Positions 52,076 to 60,893 of a stretch of DNA of 64,000 nucleotides are shown one piece after another; position 1 is the first letter of the stretch, and the number at the start of each line of letters is the position of its first letter. A program made the position numbers and the translations under genes. This DNA is from Bacteroidales bacterium UBA6192 (lineage in GTDB: Bacteria > Bacteroidota > Bacteroidia > Bacteroidales > F082). The DNA lies in assembly GCA_002422725.1 (NCBI GenBank), contig DITE01000030.1:24698-88697 (forward strand), read 5' to 3'. The notes beneath the pieces were generated by a model, which saw only the letters and a program-made list of their open reading frames with translations, was not told the DNA's origin and searched no databases.

Positions 52076-52181
52076 CCAAATTATAGATAGAATGAGCTGT
52101 TTTCATGGATATAATTTTCGATAGGATTGATTTCAAATAGCAAACAAATTGTCATACAATTTCTTACACGTTCAATATGAT

Positions 52182-52190
52182 TATATTTGC
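52182..52190 (+). promoter_or_regulatory. -7 element for the CNNM/CorC-like gene
   Basis: TATATTTGC matches TAnnTTTGY exactly. Transcription from about 52197 leaves a leader of about 20 bases to the TTG start at 52216, which supports that unusual start codon. Confidence 0.55.
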
Positions 52191-52215
52191 AGCCCGTAAA
52201 CCATAACTTTAAACC

Positions 52216-53481
52216 TTGATTATTTTTTACACCATCTTCTTTTCCTTGCTGATGTCTGGCTTTTTCTCCGGAATGGAGATTGCATTTGTTACTTCGAACA
52301 GGTTACGAATCGAACTTGATCTGAAGAAACGAACATTCTCATCCAGATTGTTGAATGTTTTCTTCCAGAATCCTTCAAGATTCATCGGGGCTTTGTTGCT
52401 GGGAAACAATATTTCACTGGTTATCTATGGTATTGCCATGGCCAGCGCTTTGGAACCCTGGCTTAGGGATATGCTCCCGGTTTTTCTTGTTACTGATATT
52501 TATATACTGCTGATTCAGACATTGATATCGACATTATTAATTCTTATTGTTGCCGAGTTTCTTCCAAAGATTTTTTTTCGGATTAACCCCAATGCCATGT
52601 TAAGCGCTTTTGCTTTTCCCGCCTGGGTTCTCTATGGTTTGCTATATCCCCTCATCCTGTTGTATATGGGCATCAGTGAATTAATTCTTCGAAAAGTTCT
52701 CAGGATGAAGCTAAATCAGTCAGAATATACATTCAGCTCAATCGACCTGAATGAATATATTCAGGAGTTTGCTCAGGATGAGGATCAACATGAAGACCTG
52801 AGTTCAGATATTCAATTGTTTCAGAATGCCATCGAATTTCGTCATGTAAGGCTTCGCGATTGCATGATTCCCCGAACGGATATTGAGGCACTCAGAGAAA
52901 ACTCATCAATGGATGAATTGCTGAAAAAGTTTGCCGAAACCAAGCATTCCAAGATATTGATATTCCGCGAAAATATCGATAACATAATTGGATACGTGCA
53001 CTCATTTGATATGTTCAAGAAACCGCGTGAGATCAGCGAAGTGTTGCGCACGGTGCGTGTTTACCCGGAGACATATCCTGCTAACACCTTGTTAAAAATG
53101 TTTTTTCAGACCAGACAGGGAATTGCCGTGGTGGTAGATGAATTTGGCGGCACATCGGGCATCGTTTCCATGGAGGATATTATTGAGGAGATATTTGGCG
53201 AAATTGATGATGAGTTTGATGAAGAAGTGACCATTGAAAAAGAGCTTGGCAATGGGGAATTTATTTTTTCGGCCCGGCTCGAGATTGATTACCTGAACGA
53301 AGCGTATCGGCTTGGCATTCCCGAATCGGATGATTATGAAACACTAGCAGGCTTTATACTGCATTTTCATGAAAGTATCCCTCAGTTGCATGAAGAGATT
53401 TTTATTGAACCATTCAGGATAAAAGTGCTGAAAGCAATCGAAAACCGGCTCGATGAAGTTCAGTTCATGAAAGAGCAATAA
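52216..53481 (+). CDS. CNNM/CorC-HlyC family transmembrane protein with CBS domains
   Basis: The 421-residue protein comprises a DUF21 membrane domain (about residues 1-175, with LMSGFFSGMEIAFVTSNRLRIE at the start), a pair of CBS domains (about 205-325; MIPRTDIEAL, SKILIFRENIDNIIGYVHS, VVVDEFGGTSGIVSMEDIIEEIFG), and the C-terminal CorC/HlyC domain (about 335-421). Related proteins handle Mg2+ or Co2+ efflux or protect against them. An in-frame stop at 52210-52212 precludes an upstream start, so the gene begins at TTG 52216; ATG 52252 would delete half of the first membrane helix. It has its own promoter despite following lptC. Confidence 0.91.
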   Translation: MIIFYTIFFSLLMSGFFSGMEIAFVTSNRLRIELDLKKRTFSSRLLNVFFQNPSRFIGALLLGNNISLVIYGIAMASALEPWLRDMLPVFLVTDIYILLIQTLISTLLILIVAEFLPKIFFRINPNAMLSAFAFPAWVLYGLLYPLILLYMGISELILRKVLRMKLNQSEYTFSSIDLNEYIQEFAQDEDQHEDLSSDIQLFQNAIEFRHVRLRDCMIPRTDIEALRENSSMDELLKKFAETKHSKILIFRENIDNIIGYVHSFDMFKKPREISEVLRTVRVYPETYPANTLLKMFFQTRQGIAVVVDEFGGTSGIVSMEDIIEEIFGEIDDEFDEEVTIEKELGNGEFIFSARLEIDYLNEAYRLGIPESDDYETLAGFILHFHESIPQLHEEIFIEPFRIKVLKAIENRLDEVQFMKEQ

Positions 53482-53588
53482 CGGCGTTTTTGGCAATCGG
53501 CTTACCATTTGGTGCCTCTTTTAAAAAGAATTTATGCTTGAAAGTCAGCTTTTGAGCCAAATTATTTTCGTACTTTAACTTTCTATCG

Positions 53589-53597
53589 TACATTTGC
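53589..53597 (+). promoter_or_regulatory. -7 element for the PpiD/SurA-like gene
   Basis: TACATTTGC is an exact match of the Bacteroidota -7 consensus, 28 bases before the ATG at 53626. Confidence 0.5.
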
Positions 53598-53625
53598 ATC
53601 CACTTTTAAAAAACCATTTTATATT

Positions 53626-55737
53626 ATGGCAGTTATTGGAAAAATCAGAAAACACTCTTTATTGCTTATTATCGTAATAGGCGTGGCTTTGGCCGCCTTT
53701 GTCCTTGGCGATTTTGCTACCGGAACCAATCGTACCACCTATTATGTGGGCACAATTGCAGATGACGAGATCACCATAAACGATTTTAACAGGAAGTATG
53801 ACGAAAATGTAGAAGCATCGAAGCGTCAATCGCAAACCGACCGCATTCCTCCGGAAGAACTTGGCCGCATCAGGGAAAATACCTGGAGTCAGCTCATTCA
53901 GGAAATCCTTATGTCAAAGGAGTATGAGCGCGTTGGTGTGACAATTACACCCGACGAACTTTTTTATCAGATACAGGGTCCGAATCCCCACATCGCCGTT
54001 GTTCAGAATTTTATTAACCCTGAGACCGGACAGTACGACCGTGAAATGGTTATCAGATATTTGCAAAATCTGGACCAGATGCCTCAGCAAAATAAGGACC
54101 AATGGCTAACATTCGAGCGGTATGTTAAGGAAGACCGGCTAAAAACCAAATATCAAAACCTTATTGTCAAGGGGTATTATATGCCCAATGCGTTTGCCAA
54201 ACTTACCTATGAGGAAAAGAATGACAAGGCTTCTGCCGAAGTGATTGGGGTGAGGTTTACAACCGTTGCCGATTCATTGATCGTACTCACCGATAAGGAC
54301 TATAAAGCCTATTATGAGAAGTACAAGGTAAATCTGGATCAGCCTGCTAGCCGCGACATTGAATACGTTGTATTCGACGTTGTTCCCTCCGACAAGGATA
54401 TGAATGATGCCGAATTGTTTGTCAACAGTATGGTGGATGAGTTTCGTCAGACAGATAATATCTCCGGCTTTGTTAATGCCAATTCCGACAATCGTTACGA
54501 TAGCACCTGGTTTGGACAGAATGAAATTCCGGTTGTCATGGAAGAAGCCTTGTTCAATGCTGAAATTGGAAGTGTTCATGGACCATTTTTTGACAATGGA
54601 GCCTATCAGCTGGCACGTCTGGTTGATATTACTTTCAGACCCGACTCCATGAAAGCAAGCCACATTCTTGTTGCCTTTGAAGGATCATTGAGAAGCAACC
54701 AGACACGGAGCAAGGAAGATGCTGCCAGAAGAGCTGACAGTTTGCTGTCAGTGATCAAACGCAAGCCCTCAATGCTTGCCGAATTGGCTACGGGGGGTAT
54801 TTCTGATGATGCCAGTGGTGCACAGAATAGCGGCGATCTGGGATGGTTCAAGGACGGACAAATGGTTGCCCCATTCAACAGTTTTGTTCATGACAATAAA
54901 GTTGGCACAATTGGTTTGGTTGAGACCGATTTTGGCTACCACATTGTGGAAGTTACCGGCAAGAAAGAGCCCGCGAAAAAAATCAGGGTAGCCATTATTA
55001 CCCATCTCGTTACTCCAAGTACCCAAACCTATCAGGAAACTTTTGCCAAGGCAAGTAAGTTTGCTACCGGAAGTAAAACCAAAGAACAATTTGAGGCCAC
55101 AATCGAAAGTATGGGTATGAGCAAACGAATAGCGAATACTTTGCGGTCGGATGCTTATAATATTGCCGGTATTCAGAATGCCCGTCAGATTATTCGCTGG
55201 GCTTTTGATGAAAAAACCGGTTTGAACGATGTTTCAACCATTTTCGATCTGGACAATATGTATGTGGTTGCAGCTTTGACAAAGGTTGTTGAAAAAGGCA
55301 TACCGGACCTATCAGATGTGAAAGAACTCATTAAACCTCAGGTGCTTAATCACAAAAAGGGCGAGTACATTGTGGAAAGAATGCAGGCCTATGCCAACGA
55401 CTTTGATCAAATGGCCACAGCGTTTAATACCCCAAAAACAGACATTCCTTCGATAACCTTTGATTCGAGGTCGTTTGCTGGTTTTGGTCAGGAGCCTAAA
55501 GCAATAGGTGAATTATTTGCCCTAAGGCCGGCTGCAATAAGCAAGCCTTTCGCGGGTAGCAATGCAGCTTTTCTGATCAAAATGAAAGATATTACAAAAG
55601 CCAGCGAACGCAGCAATTACGACCAGGTACGTAATGAACAGACAACAAGTTTTGAGCAGCTTATTCGCAATAATGCCGCATTCAGAGCCATCGAAAAAGC
55701 ATCTGAAATCCAAGACAACAGGCTTATGTTCTTTTAA
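53626..55737 (+). CDS. Peptidyl-prolyl isomerase, PpiD/SurA-like periplasmic chaperone
   Basis: The 703-residue protein is anchored by an N-terminal transmembrane segment (about residues 9-28), followed by a SurA/PpiD-type helical chaperone domain (about 30-230, DEITINDFNRKYDENVEASKR). The parvulin rotamase domain spans about 343-447 (KASHILVAFEG, SGDLGWFKDGQMVAPF, TDFGYHIVEVTG), and a further inactive rotamase-like region follows. It folds outer-membrane proteins in the periplasm. It has its own promoter and a terminator behind it. In Bacteroidota this gene typically follows a CBS-domain CorC-like gene, as here. Confidence 0.92.
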   Translation: MAVIGKIRKHSLLLIIVIGVALAAFVLGDFATGTNRTTYYVGTIADDEITINDFNRKYDENVEASKRQSQTDRIPPEELGRIRENTWSQLIQEILMSKEYERVGVTITPDELFYQIQGPNPHIAVVQNFINPETGQYDREMVIRYLQNLDQMPQQNKDQWLTFERYVKEDRLKTKYQNLIVKGYYMPNAFAKLTYEEKNDKASAEVIGVRFTTVADSLIVLTDKDYKAYYEKYKVNLDQPASRDIEYVVFDVVPSDKDMNDAELFVNSMVDEFRQTDNISGFVNANSDNRYDSTWFGQNEIPVVMEEALFNAEIGSVHGPFFDNGAYQLARLVDITFRPDSMKASHILVAFEGSLRSNQTRSKEDAARRADSLLSVIKRKPSMLAELATGGISDDASGAQNSGDLGWFKDGQMVAPFNSFVHDNKVGTIGLVETDFGYHIVEVTGKKEPAKKIRVAIITHLVTPSTQTYQETFAKASKFATGSKTKEQFEATIESMGMSKRIANTLRSDAYNIAGIQNARQIIRWAFDEKTGLNDVSTIFDLDNMYVVAALTKVVEKGIPDLSDVKELIKPQVLNHKKGEYIVERMQAYANDFDQMATAFNTPKTDIPSITFDSRSFAGFGQEPKAIGELFALRPAAISKPFAGSNAAFLIKMKDITKASERSNYDQVRNEQTTSFEQLIRNNAAFRAIEKASEIQDNRLMFF

Positions 55738-55764
55738 CTAACATGAGCTTTTTAGCTAAAGTTG

Positions 55765-55793
55765 AAGCCGCCAGCAATGGCGGCTTTATTTTT
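55765..55793 (+). terminator. Rho-independent terminator
   Basis: AAGCCGCC (55765-55772) pairs with GGCGGCTT (55779-55786) around a 6-base loop, followed by TATTTTT. It lies 28 bases after the isomerase gene stop. Confidence 0.85.
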
Positions 55794-55912
55794 ACATAAC
55801 ACAGCCAGCAACAGCCATACAAGGTCAATCCAATCAATTTGATCGGGTATATGACGCAGAATGAATCGTATCAGTGATTGTTAATAATACGCAAATCGTG
55901 GTACAATTGCAA

Positions 55913-57172
55913 CTATAATATATTCAACCTGTTGGCATCCTGCCTGACAAAAACGAAGAGCATCAGGGTAAATGCCCACAAGCTGGAACCGCCATAACTA
56001 AAGTAGGGCAAGGGGATGCCAATTACCGGCATCAATCCGATGGTCATGCCAATATTTACGGCGAAATGGAAAAACAAGATGGAGGCAACACCATAGCCAT
56101 AAATCCGGGCAAAGTCAGATCGTTGTCTTTCGGCCAGAATCAGGATTTTTGAAAGCAAGATGATATACAGACCGATAACGATTGTTGAGCCCAGGAATCC
56201 CCACTCCTCTCCTACCGTACAGAAAATAAAATCAGTGCTTTGCTCAGGTACAAAATTGTATTTTGTTTGCGTTCCATTGAGAAAACCTTTTCCAAAAAAG
56301 CCACCTGAACCTATGGCAATTTTCGATTGATTCACATTGTAACCCGCCCCTGCCAGATCAGTGTCCATGCCAAGCAGGACATTAATACGACTTTTCTGAT
56401 GGGGCTCAAGTACTGCATGAAACACATAGTCGACACTAAAAACAAAAAGGGAAGAAACAAGCAAAATACCGAGCAGTTTCAGGATGTTTTGCAAATGTCT
56501 TTTTACTGCAAACAGGCTTACCACAAACAATCCTGCCAATACCCCGATGACTACCCAATGGCTTGTGAGTAAGGTAAAGAGAAAAATAATCACCAATATC
56601 AAGGCGAAAAGCATTAGTTTGCCCGACATGCCTTCGCGGAAGAGCACAAAATAGAATACCAGAAAAACCAGTGAAGAACCGGTGTCGTTCTGCATCAGAA
56701 TCAGTACTGCCGGGAGTCCGATAATCAGTGCGGCCATAATCTGGTTGCGAAGTTTGGATATGTCGGTGCTTCTGCCGTTTAAAAATGCTGCCAGTGCAAG
56801 AGCCGCCCCAAACTTGGCAAATTCAGCAGGCTGAACAGCGAACCCCCCGATTTGAAACCATGACTTTGAACCGGCTATGGTAACACCAAATAGCAGAACA
56901 AAGACCAGCACAATGTTGATTAAACCATAGATAGGAAAGGCAAAGGCAACAAAAAACTTAGCGTCAATAAGCATCACAATCACTGCTATCAGTATAGCGA
57001 GGACAATCCACAACATTTGCTTACCGTATCGCTGCGAAATATCAAAAATGCTGCTGTGTGTTTCGTCATACACAGCCGAATAAATATTTAACCAGCCAAT
57101 CATAACGAGTGCAAAATATATCAGAACCAATGTCCAATCAATGTTGGCAATAATCCGGGTATCGTTTCTCAT
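55913..57172 (-). CDS. rodA: Rod shape-determining protein RodA (SEDS glycosyltransferase)
   Basis: The 419-residue polytopic membrane protein is the SEDS-family peptidoglycan polymerase of the elongasome. About ten membrane helices are visible. Family segments: GSKSWFQIGGFAVQPAEFAKFG, MQNDTGSSLVFLVFY, GKGFLNGTQTKYNFVPEQSTDFIFCTVGEEWGFLG, and the C-terminal MPVIGIPLPYFSYGGSSL. The open frame begins at a TTG (57178) whose bases overlap the PBP2 stop; the ATG at 57172 is chosen. It follows mrdA with a 2-base gap, so RodA and PBP2 are made together, as expected for a transpeptidase/polymerase pair. Confidence 0.95.
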   Translation of the reverse strand: MRNDTRIIANIDWTLVLIYFALVMIGWLNIYSAVYDETHSSIFDISQRYGKQMLWIVLAILIAVIVMLIDAKFFVAFAFPIYGLINIVLVFVLLFGVTIAGSKSWFQIGGFAVQPAEFAKFGAALALAAFLNGRSTDISKLRNQIMAALIIGLPAVLILMQNDTGSSLVFLVFYFVLFREGMSGKLMLFALILVIIFLFTLLTSHWVVIGVLAGLFVVSLFAVKRHLQNILKLLGILLVSSLFVFSVDYVFHAVLEPHQKSRINVLLGMDTDLAGAGYNVNQSKIAIGSGGFFGKGFLNGTQTKYNFVPEQSTDFIFCTVGEEWGFLGSTIVIGLYIILLSKILILAERQRSDFARIYGYGVASILFFHFAVNIGMTIGLMPVIGIPLPYFSYGGSSLWAFTLMLFVFVRQDANRLNIL

Positions 57173-57174
57173 CG

Positions 57175-58989
57175 TCAATTATTATTTAAATTTCCCTCCA
57201 GTATGGTTTTTTCAACCATTGGCCGGCTGATGGAGTCGGTGAGGTATTTTTCCATCATCAAACTTGCGATAGGTGCCGCCCAGGTTGATCCATAACCTGC
57301 GTTTTCGACAACCACAGCAATAGCTATTCCGGGTCGATCATATGGGGCAAAGGCCATAAACATGGAATGATCCTTGCCATGCGGATTCTGTACTGTACCG
57401 GTTTTGCCCGCAGCCCTGATACTTTCCAGGAAATATCGACGCGCTGTTCCGTGCGAACCCTCAAAAACATCCAGCATGGCCTCCCGGACTACATCAAAAT
57501 GCCGTCCCTCGACACCACTCTCAATGCGTTGATACAATTTCTTCTGTTTAGTTGTATCATCTTCAATTTCCCGCAGCAGATGAGGTAAATAGTAATAGCC
57601 CCTGTTGCCTATGAGAGCAGCCAAATTTGCCAGTTGGATGGGAGTGACCAGAATTTCACCCTGACCGATGCTTAATGACCTTACTGTCAAAGCATTCCAA
57701 CTATTTCGGTAGACTTTATCAAAATAGTTACGTGAAGGAATATTTCCTGAAACCTCAAATGGAATATCCGTGTTGAATCTTTGTCCGAGACCAAAGCGGT
57801 GCATGATTTTATTCCAGTTTTCAAATGCTTTCTTTTGATTGTTATACTTTGGATTATTAAGGATGCTTCTGAAGGTGTTCCAGAAGTAAGGATTACACGA
57901 CTGTTCGATTGCCTCTTTAAGCGCAAGCGGGCTTGTGTGCGAATGGGTGCATTTTATTGGCTGACTTCCTTTTCCCTGGCAACTGAAATAGCTGTTCTCT
58001 GTAATGGCCCCTTCCTGCAAAGCAACCAGGGCGTTGATCATTTTAAAGGTTGACCCTGGTGGGTAAGTTCCTGCTATAGCTCTGTTAATCAATGGCTTGA
58101 TAGAGTCTTCCTGCAACATCCTGTAATGTTGCCCCCTGACCCGGCCGACGAGAAGATTGGGGTCGAATGTAGGGCTGCTCACTAAAGCCAGTATTTCGCC
58201 CGAAACGGGCTCAATGGCCACTATGCTGCCGGTTTTGTTTTTCATCAGTAATTCGCCATATGCTTGTAGCTCCCTGTCGATGCCCAGCACCAGACTTTGG
58301 CCGTTTTCGGGTAATGTATCAAAAATCCCATCCTGAAAACTGCCTTTTTCTCTGTTGTAAACATCCACCATGACAACTTTCAGTCCTTTTTTGCCCCTGA
58401 TTTCTTTTTCATAAAACTTCTCAATGCCCGATTTTCCTATGTAGTCGCCTGATTTGTAATAGGGATTCTTTTCAATATCAGAGGGATTTACCTCGCCAAT
58501 GTCACCCAGAATGTGTGCTGCTATGGGAAGCGGGTACTTTCTGAGGGTTCTGGATTGGAAATAGAAACCGGGAAAACGATACATTTTTTCGATAATGAGG
58601 CTGTAATCCTCTTTGGATATCTGATCAAGAAAAACGGAAGGTCTGTAGCGCGAATGTCGACGTGCAAGTTGCAGGCGTTCTTTGAAAGCTTGGATTTCGA
58701 TGCCAAGCAAACTACAGAATTCCAGGGTATCATGCTGCTTGACCTGTCCCGGAATGACCATCAGGTCGTAGGCAGCCTCGTTATAAACCAATAACTTGCC
58801 ATTGCGGTCATACACCATGCCGCGGGCCGGATATTGGGTCACATAACGCAGCACATTATTCTGTGACGACAGCTTGTAGCGGGAGTCGATTACCTGAAGA
58901 TAGAATAACTTGATAAGGAATATGATCCCGGTTATAAAAAAGATAGTCAGGATAACTGTCTTGCGCGAAGAATAATTATTGACGATCAT
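57175..58989 (-). CDS. mrdA: Penicillin-binding protein 2
   Basis: The 604-residue class B PBP is the transpeptidase that crosslinks lateral-wall peptidoglycan with RodA. One N-terminal transmembrane helix (about 12-32) is followed by the pedestal domain (TQYPARGMVYDRNGKLL). The transpeptidase domain holds the three active-site motifs: Ser in PPGSTFKMI (SxxK), SCN in IEQSCNPYFW, and KTG in AGKTGTVQNPHG. The length is typical. The mreBCD genes that often precede mrdA in Bacteroidota are not beside it; upstream lies a small secreted protein in the same orientation. Confidence 0.95.
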   Translation of the reverse strand: MIVNNYSSRKTVILTIFFITGIIFLIKLFYLQVIDSRYKLSSQNNVLRYVTQYPARGMVYDRNGKLLVYNEAAYDLMVIPGQVKQHDTLEFCSLLGIEIQAFKERLQLARRHSRYRPSVFLDQISKEDYSLIIEKMYRFPGFYFQSRTLRKYPLPIAAHILGDIGEVNPSDIEKNPYYKSGDYIGKSGIEKFYEKEIRGKKGLKVVMVDVYNREKGSFQDGIFDTLPENGQSLVLGIDRELQAYGELLMKNKTGSIVAIEPVSGEILALVSSPTFDPNLLVGRVRGQHYRMLQEDSIKPLINRAIAGTYPPGSTFKMINALVALQEGAITENSYFSCQGKGSQPIKCTHSHTSPLALKEAIEQSCNPYFWNTFRSILNNPKYNNQKKAFENWNKIMHRFGLGQRFNTDIPFEVSGNIPSRNYFDKVYRNSWNALTVRSLSIGQGEILVTPIQLANLAALIGNRGYYYLPHLLREIEDDTTKQKKLYQRIESGVEGRHFDVVREAMLDVFEGSHGTARRYFLESIRAAGKTGTVQNPHGKDHSMFMAFAPYDRPGIAIAVVVENAGYGSTWAAPIASLMMEKYLTDSISRPMVEKTILEGNLNNN

Positions 58990-59134
58990 GATGCAACGGG
59001 ATAGATAAAGATATTCCTGACAAAATTAGTCATTCACCCCTAATATGACAGGGTAGATTATGCGAAGCGCAAAATAAATAGTTTTAATAAAAAAAGGTCA
59101 GGAAAATACAGATGCCCGAAGGAGGAAAATTAAC

Positions 59135-59593
59135 TCAGAAGTTTTTTTCTTCGACCAGCTTACCGCTTTCGTCCCACATATACCATGTGCCCAGCTTTTC
59201 TCCCTGCTGATAACTCATTTCATAGCGAAGTACCTGGTTTTCGTCCCAGATATACCATTTGCCGTGTTTTTTATCGTTTTCATAACCGGCTTCAGCAGTT
59301 TTATAGCCATTTTCGTTCCAGGTAATCCAGGTTCCATGTTTTTTGCCATTGCTCCAGGCACGGTGTTCTTTGGGCGTTCCATCCGGAAAGTAGTAGCACG
59401 AGATGCCATCTTCCAAACCGCGAACAAACACCCTGACCGATTTTACCAGTCCATTTTCATAATACAGCTCTTGTTTGCCACTAAACAACGCACCATCCTT
59501 GTAATACCCTTCTGACCGCTTTTCAAGCTCCTGGGCGCCAGCTGTCATACCAAGAAATAAGGCTAGAAATATCAATAATGCACCAACTTTCAT
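59135..59593 (-). CDS. Exported YwqK/MORN-like repeat protein
   Basis: The 152-residue protein has a signal peptide (LLIFLALFLGMTAGA) followed by about six short beta-hairpin repeats of the type (Y/W)xxG(x)xxxxxxYxxG: GKQELYYENGLVKSVRVF, YFPDGTPKEHRAW, NGKKHGTWITWNENGYKTA, and so on. These resemble MORN-variant repeats of the YwqK antitoxin-like family. Secreted versions are common in Bacteroidota with unknown function. The gene stands alone: 145 bases precede mrdA and nearly 190 bases separate it from the next gene; no toxin gene is adjacent. Confidence 0.8.
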   Translation of the reverse strand: MKVGALLIFLALFLGMTAGAQELEKRSEGYYKDGALFSGKQELYYENGLVKSVRVFVRGLEDGISCYYFPDGTPKEHRAWSNGKKHGTWITWNENGYKTAEAGYENDKKHGKWYIWDENQVLRYEMSYQQGEKLGTWYMWDESGKLVEEKNF

Positions 59594-59781
59594 AACCGAA
59601 ATATTTATATCATTCTTTACTCCGGCACCCCTCCATTGATTATATCATAAAGATGCAGGTTTACCGTATCAAAAATACAACAAATAGCTTGAATTTTAAA
59701 CGTCTGAACAATTATTTAATAAAAAAGACAAGCTCTACAGGCCTGCCTTTCTTTTTGAATCTAAAGTCTTAATGAACTGCA

Positions 59782-60138
59782 TTAATTTTCATTAATGCTC
59801 ATTGCTATCTCGATTGATGATTTTTCTTTTCCGTTAACACTAATATTCTTCAGGGTTGTTTCCTTGTAAGAGATGTAATCCACTTTCAAGGTGTAGGTTC
59901 CCTGCTTCAGACCATTAAAGTTGAACTTTCCTTCGAGATCTGAATAGGTTTTTGAATCGGTGCCCTCGATGGTAATAGCCGCTCCTGCAAGAGCTTCCCC
60001 AGTTTCATGGTCAACGATTGTGCCGCTGATAATGGCGGATGGAGCAGGGGTATTGACCGGCTCACCGTCGTTGGTAGCGAAAATGTTCGTGCTTAGAGCG
60101 AGGGTAAAAACAAGAACTATGGCAAATATTTTTTTCAT
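59782..60138 (-). CDS. Small secreted carboxypeptidase-regulatory-like domain protein
   Basis: The 118-residue protein has a signal peptide (about residues 1-21) followed by a single CarboxypepD_reg-like beta-sandwich: SGTIVDHETGEALAGAAITIEG, DLEGKFNFNGLKQGTYTLKVDYISYKETT. This is the fold at the N-terminus of SusC/TonB-dependent transporters, here as a free-standing domain, so the protein cannot itself transport. It may be a secreted binding module or accessory. A short inverted repeat (GGCTTA/TAAGCC, 60221-60235) lies upstream, function unclear. Confidence 0.8.
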   Translation of the reverse strand: MKKIFAIVLVFTLALSTNIFATNDGEPVNTPAPSAIISGTIVDHETGEALAGAAITIEGTDSKTYSDLEGKFNFNGLKQGTYTLKVDYISYKETTLKNISVNGKEKSSIEIAMSINEN

Positions 60139-60285
60139 GGCATTCTTTCAGTTAATGTGTGAGGCAAAAGTAATGTAGTCTGCTGGTTCTGACCAAGTAA
60201 ATCCGGTTAAGTTTTCTTTAGGCTTATATTAAGCCAATGTTAAGAAACCAACCCGCTTAATGACTTAACTGGATGCCAAGCAAGC

Positions 60286-60840
60286 TTATGGTTTGATCAG
60301 CACAATTGGAGGGGTGACCACTTCATTGCTAACATTCAGGGCCCTGTCGGTTATTTTAACCCTGAACTGTATGGTATCGTATGCTGAGAGTGGGTTATAG
60401 ATAAACATTTCGTTATCAATAATTCCTTTAATTGACTTCTTCTGGTCTTTTGGCAAAAGCAGGGGCATGCGGGCATTGAAGGTGAGTGTGTCGTATTGCT
60501 GGGTGATGTTGTTCCACGAAACGAGAGGAACTTCGGTAAAAACTCCGTTCTGCTGCTCATAATAGGTAATCAACAAATTGTAGTAATAGTCACCGTCTTC
60601 CTGAAAAGGAAATAAAGTATCTCCCTGTTCCAGACCAATATCGCCATCGCCATCGCGGTAGAATATTCTGAGAATGCCTTTTTCTGAAATACCGGTTTGT
60701 GGATTGACTATTAAGCCAAACTCCCTGAATTCAATGTAAGGTTCGTCGGGGTACTCCTCAAATTTCTGACAAGAAATAATTGTCAGGCACAATAGAATGC
60801 CCGGAAAAACCAACCGCAATAAAGCTGACGACCTTTTCAT
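60286..60840 (-). CDS. Lipoprotein of unknown function
   Basis: The 184-residue protein has a signal sequence ending at the lipobox CLTIISC (Cys at about residue 24), followed by an acidic linker (QKFEEYPDEP). Its pattern, YIEFREFGLIVN then ISEKGILRIFYRDGDGDIGLEQGD, is found in a family of Bacteroidota lipoproteins that I recall only as hypothetical. The DGDGDIG loop looks like a calcium-binding EF-hand-like turn. The start codons of this gene and the plus-strand frame at 60843 are only 2 bases apart. Confidence 0.78.
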   Translation of the reverse strand: MKRSSALLRLVFPGILLCLTIISCQKFEEYPDEPYIEFREFGLIVNPQTGISEKGILRIFYRDGDGDIGLEQGDTLFPFQEDGDYYYNLLITYYEQQNGVFTEVPLVSWNNITQQYDTLTFNARMPLLLPKDQKKSIKGIIDNEMFIYNPLSAYDTIQFRVKITDRALNVSNEVVTPPIVLIKP

Positions 60841-60893
60841 GAATGAATAATTGTGGTAAAATTACTACTTTTAACACGTATATTAAACAAGCA

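Noticed and set aside
59135..59593. Toxin-antitoxin system suggested by the YwqK-like repeats
   Set aside because: The protein has a signal peptide and no neighbouring toxin gene, so it is treated as an exported repeat protein.
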